64,000 bases of DNA from Nitrospira_D sp035465795 (GTDB lineage Bacteria > Nitrospirota > Nitrospiria > Nitrospirales > Nitrospiraceae): contig NZ_JBMWAN010000007.1 of NCBI RefSeq assembly GCF_049546785.1, positions 1-64,000 of the forward strand. The letters are read 5' to 3'. The notes under the pieces were generated by a model. That model was given only the letters and a program-made list of their open reading frames with translations, was not told the DNA's origin and did no database searches. Below are positions 10,573 through 19,447 of the stretch, in pieces (the stretch's first letter is position 1; every line of letters starts with the position of its first letter). A program made the translations under genes and the position numbers.

Positions 10573-11511
10573 CTATTCTTGAGAAGCTGGCTTCAGCACT
10601 TCATTTATGAATTGCGCGTCCATCTTCAAAGACTCTTTCGAACATTTCCCAGCGGTGAGCCACCAAACCCCAGTTGGACTATTCCGAACAGAACCACTTC
10701 GGACATAACTCCGTCTAACTGCAAGCACCTCATTGCTTTGTAAATCCAGAATGATGAGTTCTCCGCCCGCGATTCCAAGTTCACGATCATGCGGGCGGGT
10801 AATGCCCCGCCAGGTATAGCCGTACTGACTTCGGAGTATAGAAACATCGGCCATGGCTACGATATAAGGCACATGAACAAACTGACCATTGATTGCAGTA
10901 TTAAACCGCCTTCCTGGATGCGCTTTCTCGTCGCGGTAATACCGCCTATACTGATGATGCGCCTCCCTCTTGGAGGATGGCGGCAAGGGGCTCTCGAGAT
11001 ATTGGTATTTACCTATTGCAGGCTGGACAAAATAGTCCTGAGGAGAGTCTCTCACCCCTACAGCCAACCCGTATGGATCCTCCATTGCGTAGAGATGCTC
11101 TAGAAGATAATCATTCTTAGCGGACTCCCGTGGCCGCATCATGTAAAGTCCTTCTACATTCTCTACCGTCTTGTAGATGAACTCCCCTGCTTCGGTCTTA
11201 CAAAGATGGTTAAAGTATTCTTCGGGGGTCATGCCCGGCTTGTAGCCGCTGTCGGCCGGAACTGGATTCGGTATCTTGATGCTATGCGCAAAGCGGCCTT
11301 CCTCGGTTGCAAGCGGATCGGCGGGTTTGAGTTCCAGAATGTCACAGGCGGTATCATTAGGCTGCAACTTTGCCTGAGCACAGGTGGCCGCAAACTCCTT
11401 CATCCTCCGGTCGAACCGCTCACCTGGCGTCTCGGCGAGCGAGACACAGCCGCTGCCGCCTGCCAGCACAATGCTCAGCCCGAAACTCATAATCACTTTG
11501 TGAATGCCCAT
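10573..11511 (-). CDS. Putative lipoprotein of unknown function
   Basis: I chose the ATG at 11511 because it has an AGGAG box seven bases upstream and avoids overlap with the preceding gene; longer in-frame starts exist up to 11562. The N-terminus is a signal peptide ending in a Gly-Ser-Gly-Cys stretch, an imperfect lipobox, so outer-membrane or periplasmic anchoring is likely. The remainder (about 312 residues in all) is soluble, rich in charged and aromatic residues, and I do not recognise the family. It lies 10 bases upstream of the giant RTX gene on the same strand, so the two are probably cotranscribed. It may serve the secreted hydrolase, for example in maturation or anchoring; that is inference. 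Confidence 0.75.
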   Translation of the reverse strand: MGIHKVIMSFGLSIVLAGGSGCVSLAETPGERFDRRMKEFAATCAQAKLQPNDTACDILELKPADPLATEEGRFAHSIKIPNPVPADSGYKPGMTPEEYFNHLCKTEAGEFIYKTVENVEGLYMMRPRESAKNDYLLEHLYAMEDPYGLAVGVRDSPQDYFVQPAIGKYQYLESPLPPSSKREAHHQYRRYYRDEKAHPGRRFNTAINGQFVHVPYIVAMADVSILRSQYGYTWRGITRPHDRELGIAGGELIILDLQSNEVLAVRRSYVRSGSVRNSPTGVWWLTAGKCSKESLKMDAQFINEVLKPASQE

Positions 11512-11530
11512 ATGCCGCTCCTCTCTAGCC

Positions 11531-11854
11531 CTAGCCTTTCGGCCTCGACTGCTGCGCATCACGCACGCTGACCAGCACTTGCTGAATCTGCTGATGCAAC
11601 CGCGCCAACACGTCCACCCCCATCGCCACGCGGGTGACGAGATGGCCTTCCAATCCTTTTGGTGCAGCCTGGCCTTCTTTCACCGTCTTCGCAATGTCAC
11701 CAAGCAGCCCGGGCTCGATGAAGCCGAAATCCACATAGGCGATGCCCTGGGAGACGCCGACACTTGTATAATTCGTCGCCTTGGGATGCGCGGTCGGCTC
11801 GCTTGGCTTCAAACGGATATTCAATTGAAGGGCCTTGTCTTTCGCATCGCTCAT
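11531..11854 (-). CDS. DUF3467-like small protein
   Basis: This protein of about 107 residues starts at the ATG at 11854, preceded by AGGAG at a suitable distance; an in-frame extension to 11974 has no convincing ribosome binding site. The sequence runs 'YTSVGVSQGIAYVDFGF...VTRVAMGVDVLARLHQQIQQVL'. This resembles the DUF3467 layout: a strand naming a phenotype 'in which protein is seen', an acidic FDFG-like strand, then a helix after a V-T-R-V strand. It is first in a probable three-gene unit with the lipoprotein and giant RTX gene. The role is unknown and the family assignment is by eye. Confidence 0.65.
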   Translation of the reverse strand: MSDAKDKALQLNIRLKPSEPTAHPKATNYTSVGVSQGIAYVDFGFIEPGLLGDIAKTVKEGQAAPKGLEGHLVTRVAMGVDVLARLHQQIQQVLVSVRDAQQSRPKG

Positions 11855-12579
11855 GTTGAGCCACTCCTTCTCCCAGCCTAGCGTTGAGGCGCTCGCCTGC
11901 ATAGCCACAAATACTTCCAATATATCTGCATTCCTAACAAATAACGAGCGGAATGTACCGACATCCATGCCCATCCGTCAAGCTCTCCGTAACGATCAGA
12001 ATGGTTGCATATTAAAGACCACGGACTACATCGCGATGAGTCAAGGATGGTGCCGCATGTTCCTTCAGGCCAGTCTCCCGGCAGAAGGCTGAGGCCCGTC
12101 CGTCCATAGCGCACTCCCTTCACTCCCAGAAAGCTTGCAATGTGGGGACGACGCGTGCCGCGAGTGTCACCCGCAGAGCCATGGCCAGGCCTGTGGCGCA
12201 TCGGGCGTTATCTTGCTGGAAGCTACTTTCCCAGGATGCGTACAGAGACCTTACCCAGCCTGTCTGGCCAAGACCTCGATTGAGGAGGCGCGCCACGGCT
12301 GAATCAGGCTGAGGCTCAGCAGATTTTGGGAGGCGGTCAGGCGGGTGTCGAAAATGCTGAAGGGATCGGTCCGTACCGGAGACAGCCCAGCAGCTGGTTG
12401 TCGCCCGAGCCGCCGTCCAGCGTATCAGCGCCGTCGCCGTGCTCACAATCGCCAAGCCCATGTCCGCCAAGACCTACCGCGTGTGGCTGGTGAAGTAACA
12501 AAGAGGGGAGCTATCAGAGACTTCCGCTAGCCTCGCGCAGGATGTGCGACGGCAAGCCCCGGTCCTATTTCCTCTCGGC
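11855..12579. other. Gap of about 725 bases with no intact gene
   Basis: No complete gene is convincing here. The part near 12380-12480 encodes an RTX-like stretch (see the separate entry). The rest shows no recognisable protein, tRNA or clear terminator. It marks the boundary between the RTX region and the restriction-modification operon. Confidence 0.5.
12378..12480 (-). pseudogene. Eroded RTX repeat fragment
   Basis: Read on the minus strand, one frame gives 'HGDGADTLDGGSGDNQLLG', a good match to RTX nonapeptides. It has no start codon of its own and soon runs into a stop after losing the repeat pattern. A different frame just downstream continues with 'DPFSIFDTRL', which could be the shifted tail of the same gene. 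Its closeness to two RTX genes favours a decayed RTX gene or a recombination scar. A chance match in GC-rich DNA cannot be excluded. Confidence 0.45.
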
Positions 12580-13296
12580 TTAGTAGCCCCACGTCTCGTG
12601 ACGAACCGGCAACCGCTTGAGTGCCTCGCGGTGGAACTGCCATTTCGGCATGAAGCGATCCATCAAGGCGGTAAAGCGGCTGTTATGAGTGGGCTCTAAT
12701 AGGTGCAGCATCTCATGTACGACGATGTATTCAAGACATTCCAGCGGTTTCTTCGCCAACTCCGTGTTCAGGCGGATATGACGCGCCGTGGGGTTGCAGC
12801 TTCCCCATTTCGTCTTCATCCGTTGAACGAAGAAGCGGTTCACAGTCACGCCCATGAGTGGCTGCCACTTGGCGAGGAGAGGAAGCACAGCTTTCTTGAG
12901 CTGCTCGCGATACCATTCATCAATCAACACCTGTCGTTTCTGCCTGTCTGTTTCCGGCCGCACATGCAAAATGATCCGGCTGTGCTTCAGCTCAATAGAC
13001 GGCGCCTGATTGTCTTCCCGCACCGTGAGCAAGTAGCGCTTGCCCCAGAGGTAATGGCTTTCTCGATTCAGATATTCACGGGGAGTTTCCCGTTCCTGCT
13101 CCCGCAACTTCTTCTGTTGTTGCTTGATCCAGCCCAGTTTGGAGATGGCGAAGACACGGATCGTGTCGAGGCTCATGCGCGAGGGGGCCGCGATTCGGAC
13201 TCTGCCGCTCGGAGGATAGACGCTGAGATGGACATTCTTGATGTCCTTCAGCACCACATCCACCGCGATATTGCCAAGCTGCACCTGTGCCATCAT
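12580..13296 (-). CDS. DUF45 / YgjP-type zinc metallopeptidase
   Basis: The 238-residue protein carries the H-E-x-x-H motif at His194-His198 (HEMLH) with a further His near 205 in 'EPTHNSRF', the arrangement of DUF45 (WLM/SprT-like) metallopeptidases. The N-terminal 100 residues are the usual beta-rich part. Its ATG at 13296 overlaps the TGA of hsdR as ATGA, so translation is coupled to hsdR and it is the last gene of the operon. DUF45 proteins often sit beside type I restriction genes. The substrate is unknown; turnover of HsdR or of DNA-bound complexes is a guess from context. Confidence 0.9.
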   Translation of the reverse strand: MMAQVQLGNIAVDVVLKDIKNVHLSVYPPSGRVRIAAPSRMSLDTIRVFAISKLGWIKQQQKKLREQERETPREYLNRESHYLWGKRYLLTVREDNQAPSIELKHSRIILHVRPETDRQKRQVLIDEWYREQLKKAVLPLLAKWQPLMGVTVNRFFVQRMKTKWGSCNPTARHIRLNTELAKKPLECLEYIVVHEMLHLLEPTHNSRFTALMDRFMPKWQFHREALKRLPVRHETWGY

Positions 13297-16200
13297 CAGT
13301 ATTCCGCCTGAGCCTTGACGATGAGAAAGATACGTTCCACCTCGGCCACGTCCCGCAGCACGTCGTACAACGCCTGTTTGATCACTTGCTCGCGTGCCTG
13401 GACTCCGCGCCAGCCATCGGGCCGAACCTTTCGAATCGCTTCATCGATCTTCAGCACCAGCCGCAATGTCGGGTCGCCGGCAGCGTGATATTCGGCCTGC
13501 GCTTCCGCCGCGCGATCTGCCTCCGGGGGTGCTCCTTGCGTCTTCTTCAAGTTGTTGTACAGCGCCCGCAGGGCCGGGCTCTTCTTGAGCGGCTCCGGCG
13601 TGTCCTCGGCCTGCCCAGCTTCCACCTTCCTCGCAAGTTCGGCGATGCGTTTCAGGTATTGCTCGTACTCGATGGCCTTGGCCTTGCGAGCGGTGATAAT
13701 TTCGTCCAACAGCGCCGACATTTTCTCGTAGTAGGCGGGGTCGCTTAGGTGCTCCTTGATGATCTTGCGGCGGACGTTATTCTCAATAGTCTCGGCAATC
13801 GCGTCCTTGTTGCCTCTCAAACCACCGAGTTGCGTGGCGATAGCATTCCCGATCCCAGTCTTCACGATCAGGTCCAGTAAGGGCATCTCATCGAAGGGGG
13901 AAATCTTTCTCGGCTCATCGGCCTCGATATAGGTATCCAGGAGGTGGCGCATATCGGCTTCGTAGGCCTTGAGATCAAGGCTTTCCCCGCTGGCCTTGCG
14001 AACAATCTCGCGGACATTCAGATACCGATCCATGTGCTGCTTGATGCGGACGATGTCGGCCGCACTGTAGCCGGCTGGCTCCAGCTCATCGGCGATGTTG
14101 GCGTAGGCACGCACCAGGGCAACCGTCGCCTTGTAGAGTGCGGCCCGTTGCGGCTCCCGTTCCTGGAGATCGGCCGGGCTCTCCGTGTTCCCGCAGAAAT
14201 AGTGGATGTGCTCCAGCTCTCCTTTCGGCGGTTCCACCGGTTCGCACAGGAGGTCGAGTGTCTCCAGGGCATGGTCGAGCCGTTCCTTGCCTTTCTTCAG
14301 CCGGTCTTGCAGCAGCACCTCGGGAGCAACTCCCCCGGCACTGTGATCCAGCTCGGAGCTATAGACTTGTAGCGCGCCGGTGCCCTTCTCATTGACCAGC
14401 TTCTTGAACAGGTCCTTGTAGTCCACGATATAACCGAAGTCCTTGTCTTCGCCGTCGAGCCGATTGGTCCGGCAGATGGCCTGGAACAATCCGTGGTCCT
14501 GCATCGACTTGTCGATGTAGAGATAGGTACAGGGCGGCGCGTCGAAGCCGGTGAGCAGTTTGTCCACCACCACCAGCAGCTTCATGTTGGCCGGTTCCTT
14601 CGTGAAGAGGGCCTTCGCCCGCTCCTCGTAGGTTTCCGTTTTGGTCATGCCCGGCTTCGGGTCGATGTCTGTCAACATCTCCATGTAGGTGTTGTAGATG
14701 AACTGCTTGTCGGTTTCCGTATTCGCGCCGACTTCCTCCTTCGTTACATCCTGAGCCTGCGGGTTATAGGAGGTCACCACCGCGCACTTGCCCTTGAAGG
14801 GCGTCTTTTGGAAGAGCCCGAAATACTTGGTCGCCTCGTAGATGCTCGATGCCACGAGAATGGCGTTCCCTCGTTCGCTGGAGAGGCGCGGCTTCACACT
14901 GAAGTCGAAGACGATATCGTTCACCACCCGGTCCATGCGGGCTTTGGAGCTGAGCACCTGCTGCATCGTCCCCCATTGTTTCTTCAGCTCGTCTTTCTGC
15001 CAGTCGTTCAGCCCTTTGGTCTTGGCCTCGAACCAGGCGTCGATCTTCTCTTGTGAGCCCAGGTGCTGGTCGATGTCTCGCGCCTCATAGACCAAATCGA
15101 GCACCACCCCGTCCTCCACACCCTCACTGAACTTATAGGTGTGGATGTACCGGCCGAACACTTCGAGACTCGTGGCTCGATCTTTCGCGAGCAATGGGGT
15201 TCCGGTGAAGCCGATGAAGACGGCATTCGGCATGAGGGCCTTCATCACCCGGTGCAACTTGCCGCTCTGCGTCCGGTGGCACTCGTCCACGAACACGAAC
15301 ACTTCTCCCACCGTCCGGCTGGGCTGGGCCTCCAGCTCCTTGATGAAGGCGTCGAAGTCGTCCACGTCCTTGCGCCCGAACTTGTGGACCAGCGAGCACA
15401 TGAGGCGGGGCGTCGCCTGGCCGAGCCGGCTCATCAAGTCGCGGCCGCTGCTGGTGCGTGTGATCGACTCGCCCGCCTCGGTAAAGACTCGTTCGATCTG
15501 TTTATCCAGCTCGTCGCGGTCGGTAACGATGGCCACGCGGGCGTGAGGGTTGTTTTCGAGAATCCACTTGGCCAGCAGCACCATGACGATACTCTTGCCG
15601 CTGCCCTGGGTGTGCCAGATGATGCCGCCCTTGCGCTGGCGCACAGAGTCCTGCGCCGCCTTGATACCGAAATACTGGTGCACCCGTGGCAGCTTCTTCA
15701 CCCCGCCGTCGAAGAGCACAAAGTCGTGCATCAGTTCGATCAGCCGGTCCTTCGCGCACATCTTGAGCAGATACTTGTCCAGCTTGAAGCGGCGGTTGTC
15801 CTGCTCCTCCTCTTTCCATCTGAGGAAATATTTCTCCGGCGTGCCGATGGTGCCATATTGCAGGCCCTCGGAGTCGTTCCCGGCGAAGATGAATTGCACC
15901 GTGCTGAAGAACCAGGCGTTGAACTCCGGCTGCTGGTTGGAGAGGCTCTGCCGGATGCCGTCGCCGATGGACACGCGGCTGTTCTTCAACTCGATCACGC
16001 CGGCCGCGATGCCGTTAACGTAGAGCACGAGGTCGGGCCGCCGCTCGTGGTTGCCCTTGAGCGTCACTTCCTCGGCAATGGCGAAGTCGTTCTTGCCCGG
16101 CTCGTGCCAGTTGATGAGATGAACGGTCTCCGTAACCTTGCCCGCTTCGATTTTGACCGGCACCCCGTAGCGCAGCAGCTTGTAGACAGCCTGGTTGTTT

Positions 16201-16436
16201 CCGTAGAGGTTGCGGCTATGGTTATCCGCTTCGGTCTTCAGCAGGTACAGCGCCCGGCTGATCTGTGCGGGGGAATAGCCGTTCTTGGTCAGGTAGGTGG
16301 TCAACAGTCCTTCTTCGATATTGCTGTTGCCATCGCGGTCGGTCCAGTCACCCAGGTAGCGGTAGCCCAGCTCGTCGCAGAACAGCGCGATCACCCGGCT
16401 CTGCGTGGCTCGTTCAGGTTGACCGACGGTATTCAT
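13296..16436 (-). CDS. hsdR: Type I restriction enzyme R subunit
   Basis: This 1046-residue protein is the ATP-dependent translocase and nuclease of a type I restriction system. An N-terminal nuclease core is visible near residues 130-150 (D-L-V-L-Y then I-E-L-K, the PD-ExK pattern). Walker A lies near residue 270 (HTQGSGKS), the DECH box near 382 (VFVDECHRTQ), and motif III follows as GFTGTPL. The C-terminal third is helical and should bind the HsdM/HsdS core. It starts at 16436 with a GGGAG box upstream and overlaps the stop of the 66-residue ORF by four bases. All core motifs are intact. Confidence 0.97.
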   Translation of the reverse strand: MNTVGQPERATQSRVIALFCDELGYRYLGDWTDRDGNSNIEEGLLTTYLTKNGYSPAQISRALYLLKTEADNHSRNLYGNNQAVYKLLRYGVPVKIEAGKVTETVHLINWHEPGKNDFAIAEEVTLKGNHERRPDLVLYVNGIAAGVIELKNSRVSIGDGIRQSLSNQQPEFNAWFFSTVQFIFAGNDSEGLQYGTIGTPEKYFLRWKEEEQDNRRFKLDKYLLKMCAKDRLIELMHDFVLFDGGVKKLPRVHQYFGIKAAQDSVRQRKGGIIWHTQGSGKSIVMVLLAKWILENNPHARVAIVTDRDELDKQIERVFTEAGESITRTSSGRDLMSRLGQATPRLMCSLVHKFGRKDVDDFDAFIKELEAQPSRTVGEVFVFVDECHRTQSGKLHRVMKALMPNAVFIGFTGTPLLAKDRATSLEVFGRYIHTYKFSEGVEDGVVLDLVYEARDIDQHLGSQEKIDAWFEAKTKGLNDWQKDELKKQWGTMQQVLSSKARMDRVVNDIVFDFSVKPRLSSERGNAILVASSIYEATKYFGLFQKTPFKGKCAVVTSYNPQAQDVTKEEVGANTETDKQFIYNTYMEMLTDIDPKPGMTKTETYEERAKALFTKEPANMKLLVVVDKLLTGFDAPPCTYLYIDKSMQDHGLFQAICRTNRLDGEDKDFGYIVDYKDLFKKLVNEKGTGALQVYSSELDHSAGGVAPEVLLQDRLKKGKERLDHALETLDLLCEPVEPPKGELEHIHYFCGNTESPADLQEREPQRAALYKATVALVRAYANIADELEPAGYSAADIVRIKQHMDRYLNVREIVRKASGESLDLKAYEADMRHLLDTYIEADEPRKISPFDEMPLLDLIVKTGIGNAIATQLGGLRGNKDAIAETIENNVRRKIIKEHLSDPAYYEKMSALLDEIITARKAKAIEYEQYLKRIAELARKVEAGQAEDTPEPLKKSPALRALYNNLKKTQGAPPEADRAAEAQAEYHAAGDPTLRLVLKIDEAIRKVRPDGWRGVQAREQVIKQALYDVLRDVAEVERIFLIVKAQAEY

Positions 16437-16633
16437 GGCGCTGACTCCCGTTTGTTCAGCCTGACCAGTGTCACTATGACCGATGTCGGCTTTGTCCGGT
16501 TCATGTCGGGTTCCCGGATGACGGGTTTGTCGGGTTTATGGCAGGTTTCGGATGACCCGATTGTGAGCCCTTTCAATGTCTCCCTTGTCCCCTGTACGTC
16601 TCTTTGCTTCTCGCGAACATCGTGCACACTCAT
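16433..16633 (-). CDS. Small 66-residue protein between DUF4062 protein and hsdR
   Basis: The ORF fits exactly between its neighbours: its ATG overlaps the stop of the upstream gene as ATGA at 16630-16633, and its TGA overlaps the start of hsdR as ATGA at 16433-16436. That geometry is typical of translational coupling and is the main evidence that it is translated. The product is basic and low in complexity ('CHKPDKPVIREPD'), with no recognisable domain. It could be a functional peptide or simply a coupling ORF that delivers ribosomes to hsdR. Confidence 0.55.
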   Translation of the reverse strand: MSVHDVREKQRDVQGTRETLKGLTIGSSETCHKPDKPVIREPDMNRTKPTSVIVTLVRLNKRESAP

Positions 16634-18156
16634 ATCGGCTCGTCTTTCCGGCGAGCTTGGGCCAGCAAGGCGGTTCCTTTGTCCGTCAGTCGATACTTCT
16701 GCAACCGGCTGGTCGGCTTCTCCGGGCGGGTGTATTCCAGGGTCTGATCGGCCAGCAAGATCCGGATCACCTGATTGAGATGGCCCGACACTTCTTTCTG
16801 CCCCAACCGCCTGGACAACTCAGACTTGGATAACGGACCGCCGGACAGCAAGCCCAGCACCCGCCGTTCCAGCGACTCTGGCTGTGACTCTGGCCGCGAC
16901 TCTGGCTGTGACTCTGGCCGGCCCCTGACTTCGCCGATTTTCTGCAGGACCGTGCGCCTGATGGTGATGACGAACCCGTCCGACAGCGAAAACTCCGGTT
17001 CCGGGAGCCCCGCCTCCCGGCAGCGCCGGATCATATCTCCGGTGCCGGTCCCCATCCGCTCGATGTATTTCGTCAGATACAGCGGTTCCGCCAAGAGCGG
17101 ATTACCGGGCACCGAGCCGTGGGCCTCACGCAACATATCCAGCGTCAGCGAGGGCGGCAGCGCGCCGGGATTCCAGACTTCCAGCCGGTCGGCGAAGAGC
17201 ATGACCTGCACACTGCCGGTGCTGGTGTAATCGCGATGCGCCACGGCGTTGACGAGGGCCTCCGCCACCACGTCACGGGGGATCTCATACGCGACCGGGG
17301 CCTGCGGGCCGGCCGCGCGGGTGCCGACCCAGAGATTAATCTTCGACATCACGAAGTCCACCGCCTGATCCATCAGATCGAACACCGTGCCCTTGTAGAC
17401 CTGATAGGACGGAATCGGCTTGGCCACCTCCGTCCCGTGGAAATGGGCGCACTTCACTTCGGAAGCAGGGAGAAAGCGCTGCGGCTGCGCGCCGAAGAGC
17501 AGCAGGGCGGCGTGGGTCAGGCGTCCATCGTCGAGCAGGTTGAGATGAGTCAGCAACTCCTGCGGCGTCGCCTCCTCCGGCAAGGGAAAGCCCCGGGCGC
17601 GGCGAGCCTGGCGCAGAAACCACGCCATCCGCTCCCCGTTCAGATCGGCCAGGGTGGCTTTCGGACAGGGAGCCGAGTCGAAGGGACCAGTGCGAATCAG
17701 CTCCCGGCGTTCGAGGTACTGCACCAGCGCGGCATAGAGTCCGGCGATCAGTTCGGCGGCGCTCACGAACCGGCGGCGGATCACCTGCGCCCCGGCCTGC
17801 CGGATCAGCGCGTGCATCTTCCGGTGCTTCTGCCGGTCGTCGGCTCCTTTGACGAAAATCAGCCGATGTTTGTGCAGGCGGGTTGCCAGGTCGAACTCCC
17901 GCTGGGTGGGCGAAAGACCCTCGGCATCCTCAACCCCGTACTCGTTGCCGAACAAACCCACGTAGAGATCGCACCGCTCCACCTCATCCAAATACAGCTC
18001 GTCCGCCCGACGATCGGCAGCAGGCACCTCCTCGAACAGAAACGGCTCAAAGAACCGGCGCATCAGCGCATCGCCGCGCAGATAATCCCGCAGGGCGGCC
18101 CGTTCCTGCGCGAACTCCTTCTGCACGCTGCTGATAAAAATGCGGATCGGCTTCAT
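16630..18156 (-). CDS. DUF4062 - ATPase - winged helix protein in hsd operon
   Basis: The N-terminal ~100 residues ('IRIFISSVQKEFAQERAALR') are a DUF4062 domain, a fold related to TIR-like domains. The middle contains an AlbA_2/HATPase_c_4-like module ('VAEALVNAVAHRDY', 'RMGTGTGDMIRRC'), found in ATP-binding transcriptional regulators. A low-complexity linker of PES-Q/R repeats near 425 leads to a C-terminal winged helix. I prefer the ATG at 18156; a GTG at 18165 is also in frame. It lies between hsdS and hsdR, so it belongs to the restriction operon. It may regulate the operon or act as a second defence effector. The exact role is unknown. Confidence 0.85.
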   Translation of the reverse strand: MKPIRIFISSVQKEFAQERAALRDYLRGDALMRRFFEPFLFEEVPAADRRADELYLDEVERCDLYVGLFGNEYGVEDAEGLSPTQREFDLATRLHKHRLIFVKGADDRQKHRKMHALIRQAGAQVIRRRFVSAAELIAGLYAALVQYLERRELIRTGPFDSAPCPKATLADLNGERMAWFLRQARRARGFPLPEEATPQELLTHLNLLDDGRLTHAALLLFGAQPQRFLPASEVKCAHFHGTEVAKPIPSYQVYKGTVFDLMDQAVDFVMSKINLWVGTRAAGPQAPVAYEIPRDVVAEALVNAVAHRDYTSTGSVQVMLFADRLEVWNPGALPPSLTLDMLREAHGSVPGNPLLAEPLYLTKYIERMGTGTGDMIRRCREAGLPEPEFSLSDGFVITIRRTVLQKIGEVRGRPESQPESRPESQPESLERRVLGLLSGGPLSKSELSRRLGQKEVSGHLNQVIRILLADQTLEYTRPEKPTSRLQKYRLTDKGTALLAQARRKDEPI

Positions 18157-18166
18157 CGCTGGCACT

Positions 18167-18182
18167 GTAGACAGCCGTCTAC
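18167..18182. repeat. Short perfect palindrome upstream of DUF4062 gene
   Basis: GTAGAC and GTCTAC flank AGCC, giving a six-base-pair hairpin between hsdS and the next gene. It could be an operator or could affect translation of the downstream gene, which lacks an obvious Shine-Dalgarno sequence. It is too short to be sure. Confidence 0.35.
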
Positions 18183-18195
18183 CATGATTACCACC

Positions 18196-19447
18196 TCATA
18201 CCAGTCTGATCCTCCCCGTCAGCAGTTCCTGCATCATGCCCTGCTTGAGGAGGCGGGCTTTGGCGAGCTTGGCTTCCAGCGCGGCGATCTCGGCGTCCAT
18301 GTCGGAGAGGATGGCGGCGATGGCTTCTTGTTCGGTCTTCGTGGGGGGAAGAGCGACCGTGTACTTTGAAATCTGAGGTGCCGTTAGCTGTGGAACACCA
18401 GTACTCTCAAGCGCAAAATCGACGGATTGGTTTATAAACTCAGTGACGAATCGGAGATCGCACGGATACGTCGAGGAGAGAACGAGCAACCTGCCGATGG
18501 CGCAGAAGGGTATAGTGCGATAAACCGCGTGACCAACATCTCCTCTGGCCGTGACCGTGATCTTTTCGGGTCCATATTGGTAGGACTTCGAGTAGCCGTA
18601 GAGCCCCCCCGTTTGTTAGCGCATTGGAGTAGACTGGAAACTCATGCCTGTGGTCAGGCGTCGGAGAGAAATCTTCCTTGACCAAATCGCGGCCAGCCGA
18701 AATTTCGCAGAACGACCCCAGAGGGTTAACAGCCCAATCCTCCGGAATCACACCCACCTCGGTGTGCTTATAGCCTGGCTTACTTTCGAACCCCGGCAGG
18801 CGCTTGTTGCCGGTGAGGAGTTCCTGCATGGCGCCTTGTTTGAGCTGGCGCTTCTTGGCGAGGAGTTGCTCCAGGGATTCGATGAGGGCATCCGCATCGC
18901 TTAACGCCTCGGCAATGGCTTCTTGTTCGGCCTTGGTGGATGGGAGGGGGAGTTTGATCGAACTGATTTGAGAAAAATTTAGTCCTTGCCGATTTCCGCC
19001 CGCTTGGAAACTGTCAATCTGACGTTGCCCTAATGCAGAAAGCAGTAACAGATTGACGAACTTGGGAACCGCTTTGTTTGCATCTGACCTGATTATGCAA
19101 ACGTGCTGATTTACATTACCGCCAACTAGCATTTCATCAGCTAAAGCGGTGCGACCGATTGAGGCTCCCGTGATGTTTAGCAAAACATCACCGCTCTTCA
19201 ATTCCGTAGCAGGAAAACCATTGTGCGTTTCCTCGTCGATGAAAGCTAAGTCGTCAAGTAGTAGGCTACCCCATCCGACATTCTGGCTTCGCACAAAAGG
19301 GCGGCCGTATTCTTTATACCGCTTGCTCCCACCTGTGGGTGTAACCCCGCTCCCAACCTTTGTAGCGATGTCTTGGATGGTAGTTTGGCTCCAGTCTTCC
19401 GGGATCACCCCCACTTCCGTCTGCTTGTAGCCGGATCTTACTTCCAC
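18196..19447 (-). CDS. hsdS: Type I specificity subunit HsdS, frameshifted at a G7 tract
   Basis: HsdS supplies DNA sequence recognition to both methylation and cleavage. The first target recognition domain and central conserved region ('AEQEAIAEALSDADALIESLEQ') are intact, and the second half ends in the usual 'MMQELLTGRIRLV'. The two halves are in different frames. The junction is a run of seven C at 18604-18610 (seven G in the coding strand), after codon 279. With six G the frame is open for 416 residues, normal for HsdS. With seven, translation ends at 18440 after a scrambled tail, giving 335 residues. The start is a GTG at 19447 inside the end of hsdM. This may be phase variation, true inactivation or an assembly error. 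Confidence 0.9.
18604..18610 (-). repeat. Seven-base G tract causing the hsdS frameshift
   Basis: The homopolymer lies in the second recognition domain of hsdS. Removing one base restores the conserved reading 'NGGLYGYSKSYQYGPEK'. Such tracts can slip during replication, and phase-variable hsdS genes are known in other bacteria. Seven bases is short for frequent slippage. Confidence 0.85.

Noticed and set aside
12345..12530. Plus-strand frame ending 'YRVWLVK' in the gap after the restriction operon
   Set aside because: It is short, has no ribosome binding site, and the minus strand shows RTX repeats at the same place.
15063..16778. Plus-strand open frame of 571 codons opposite hsdR
   Set aside because: hsdR has all its motifs on the other strand; this frame has none and reflects GC-rich codon bias.
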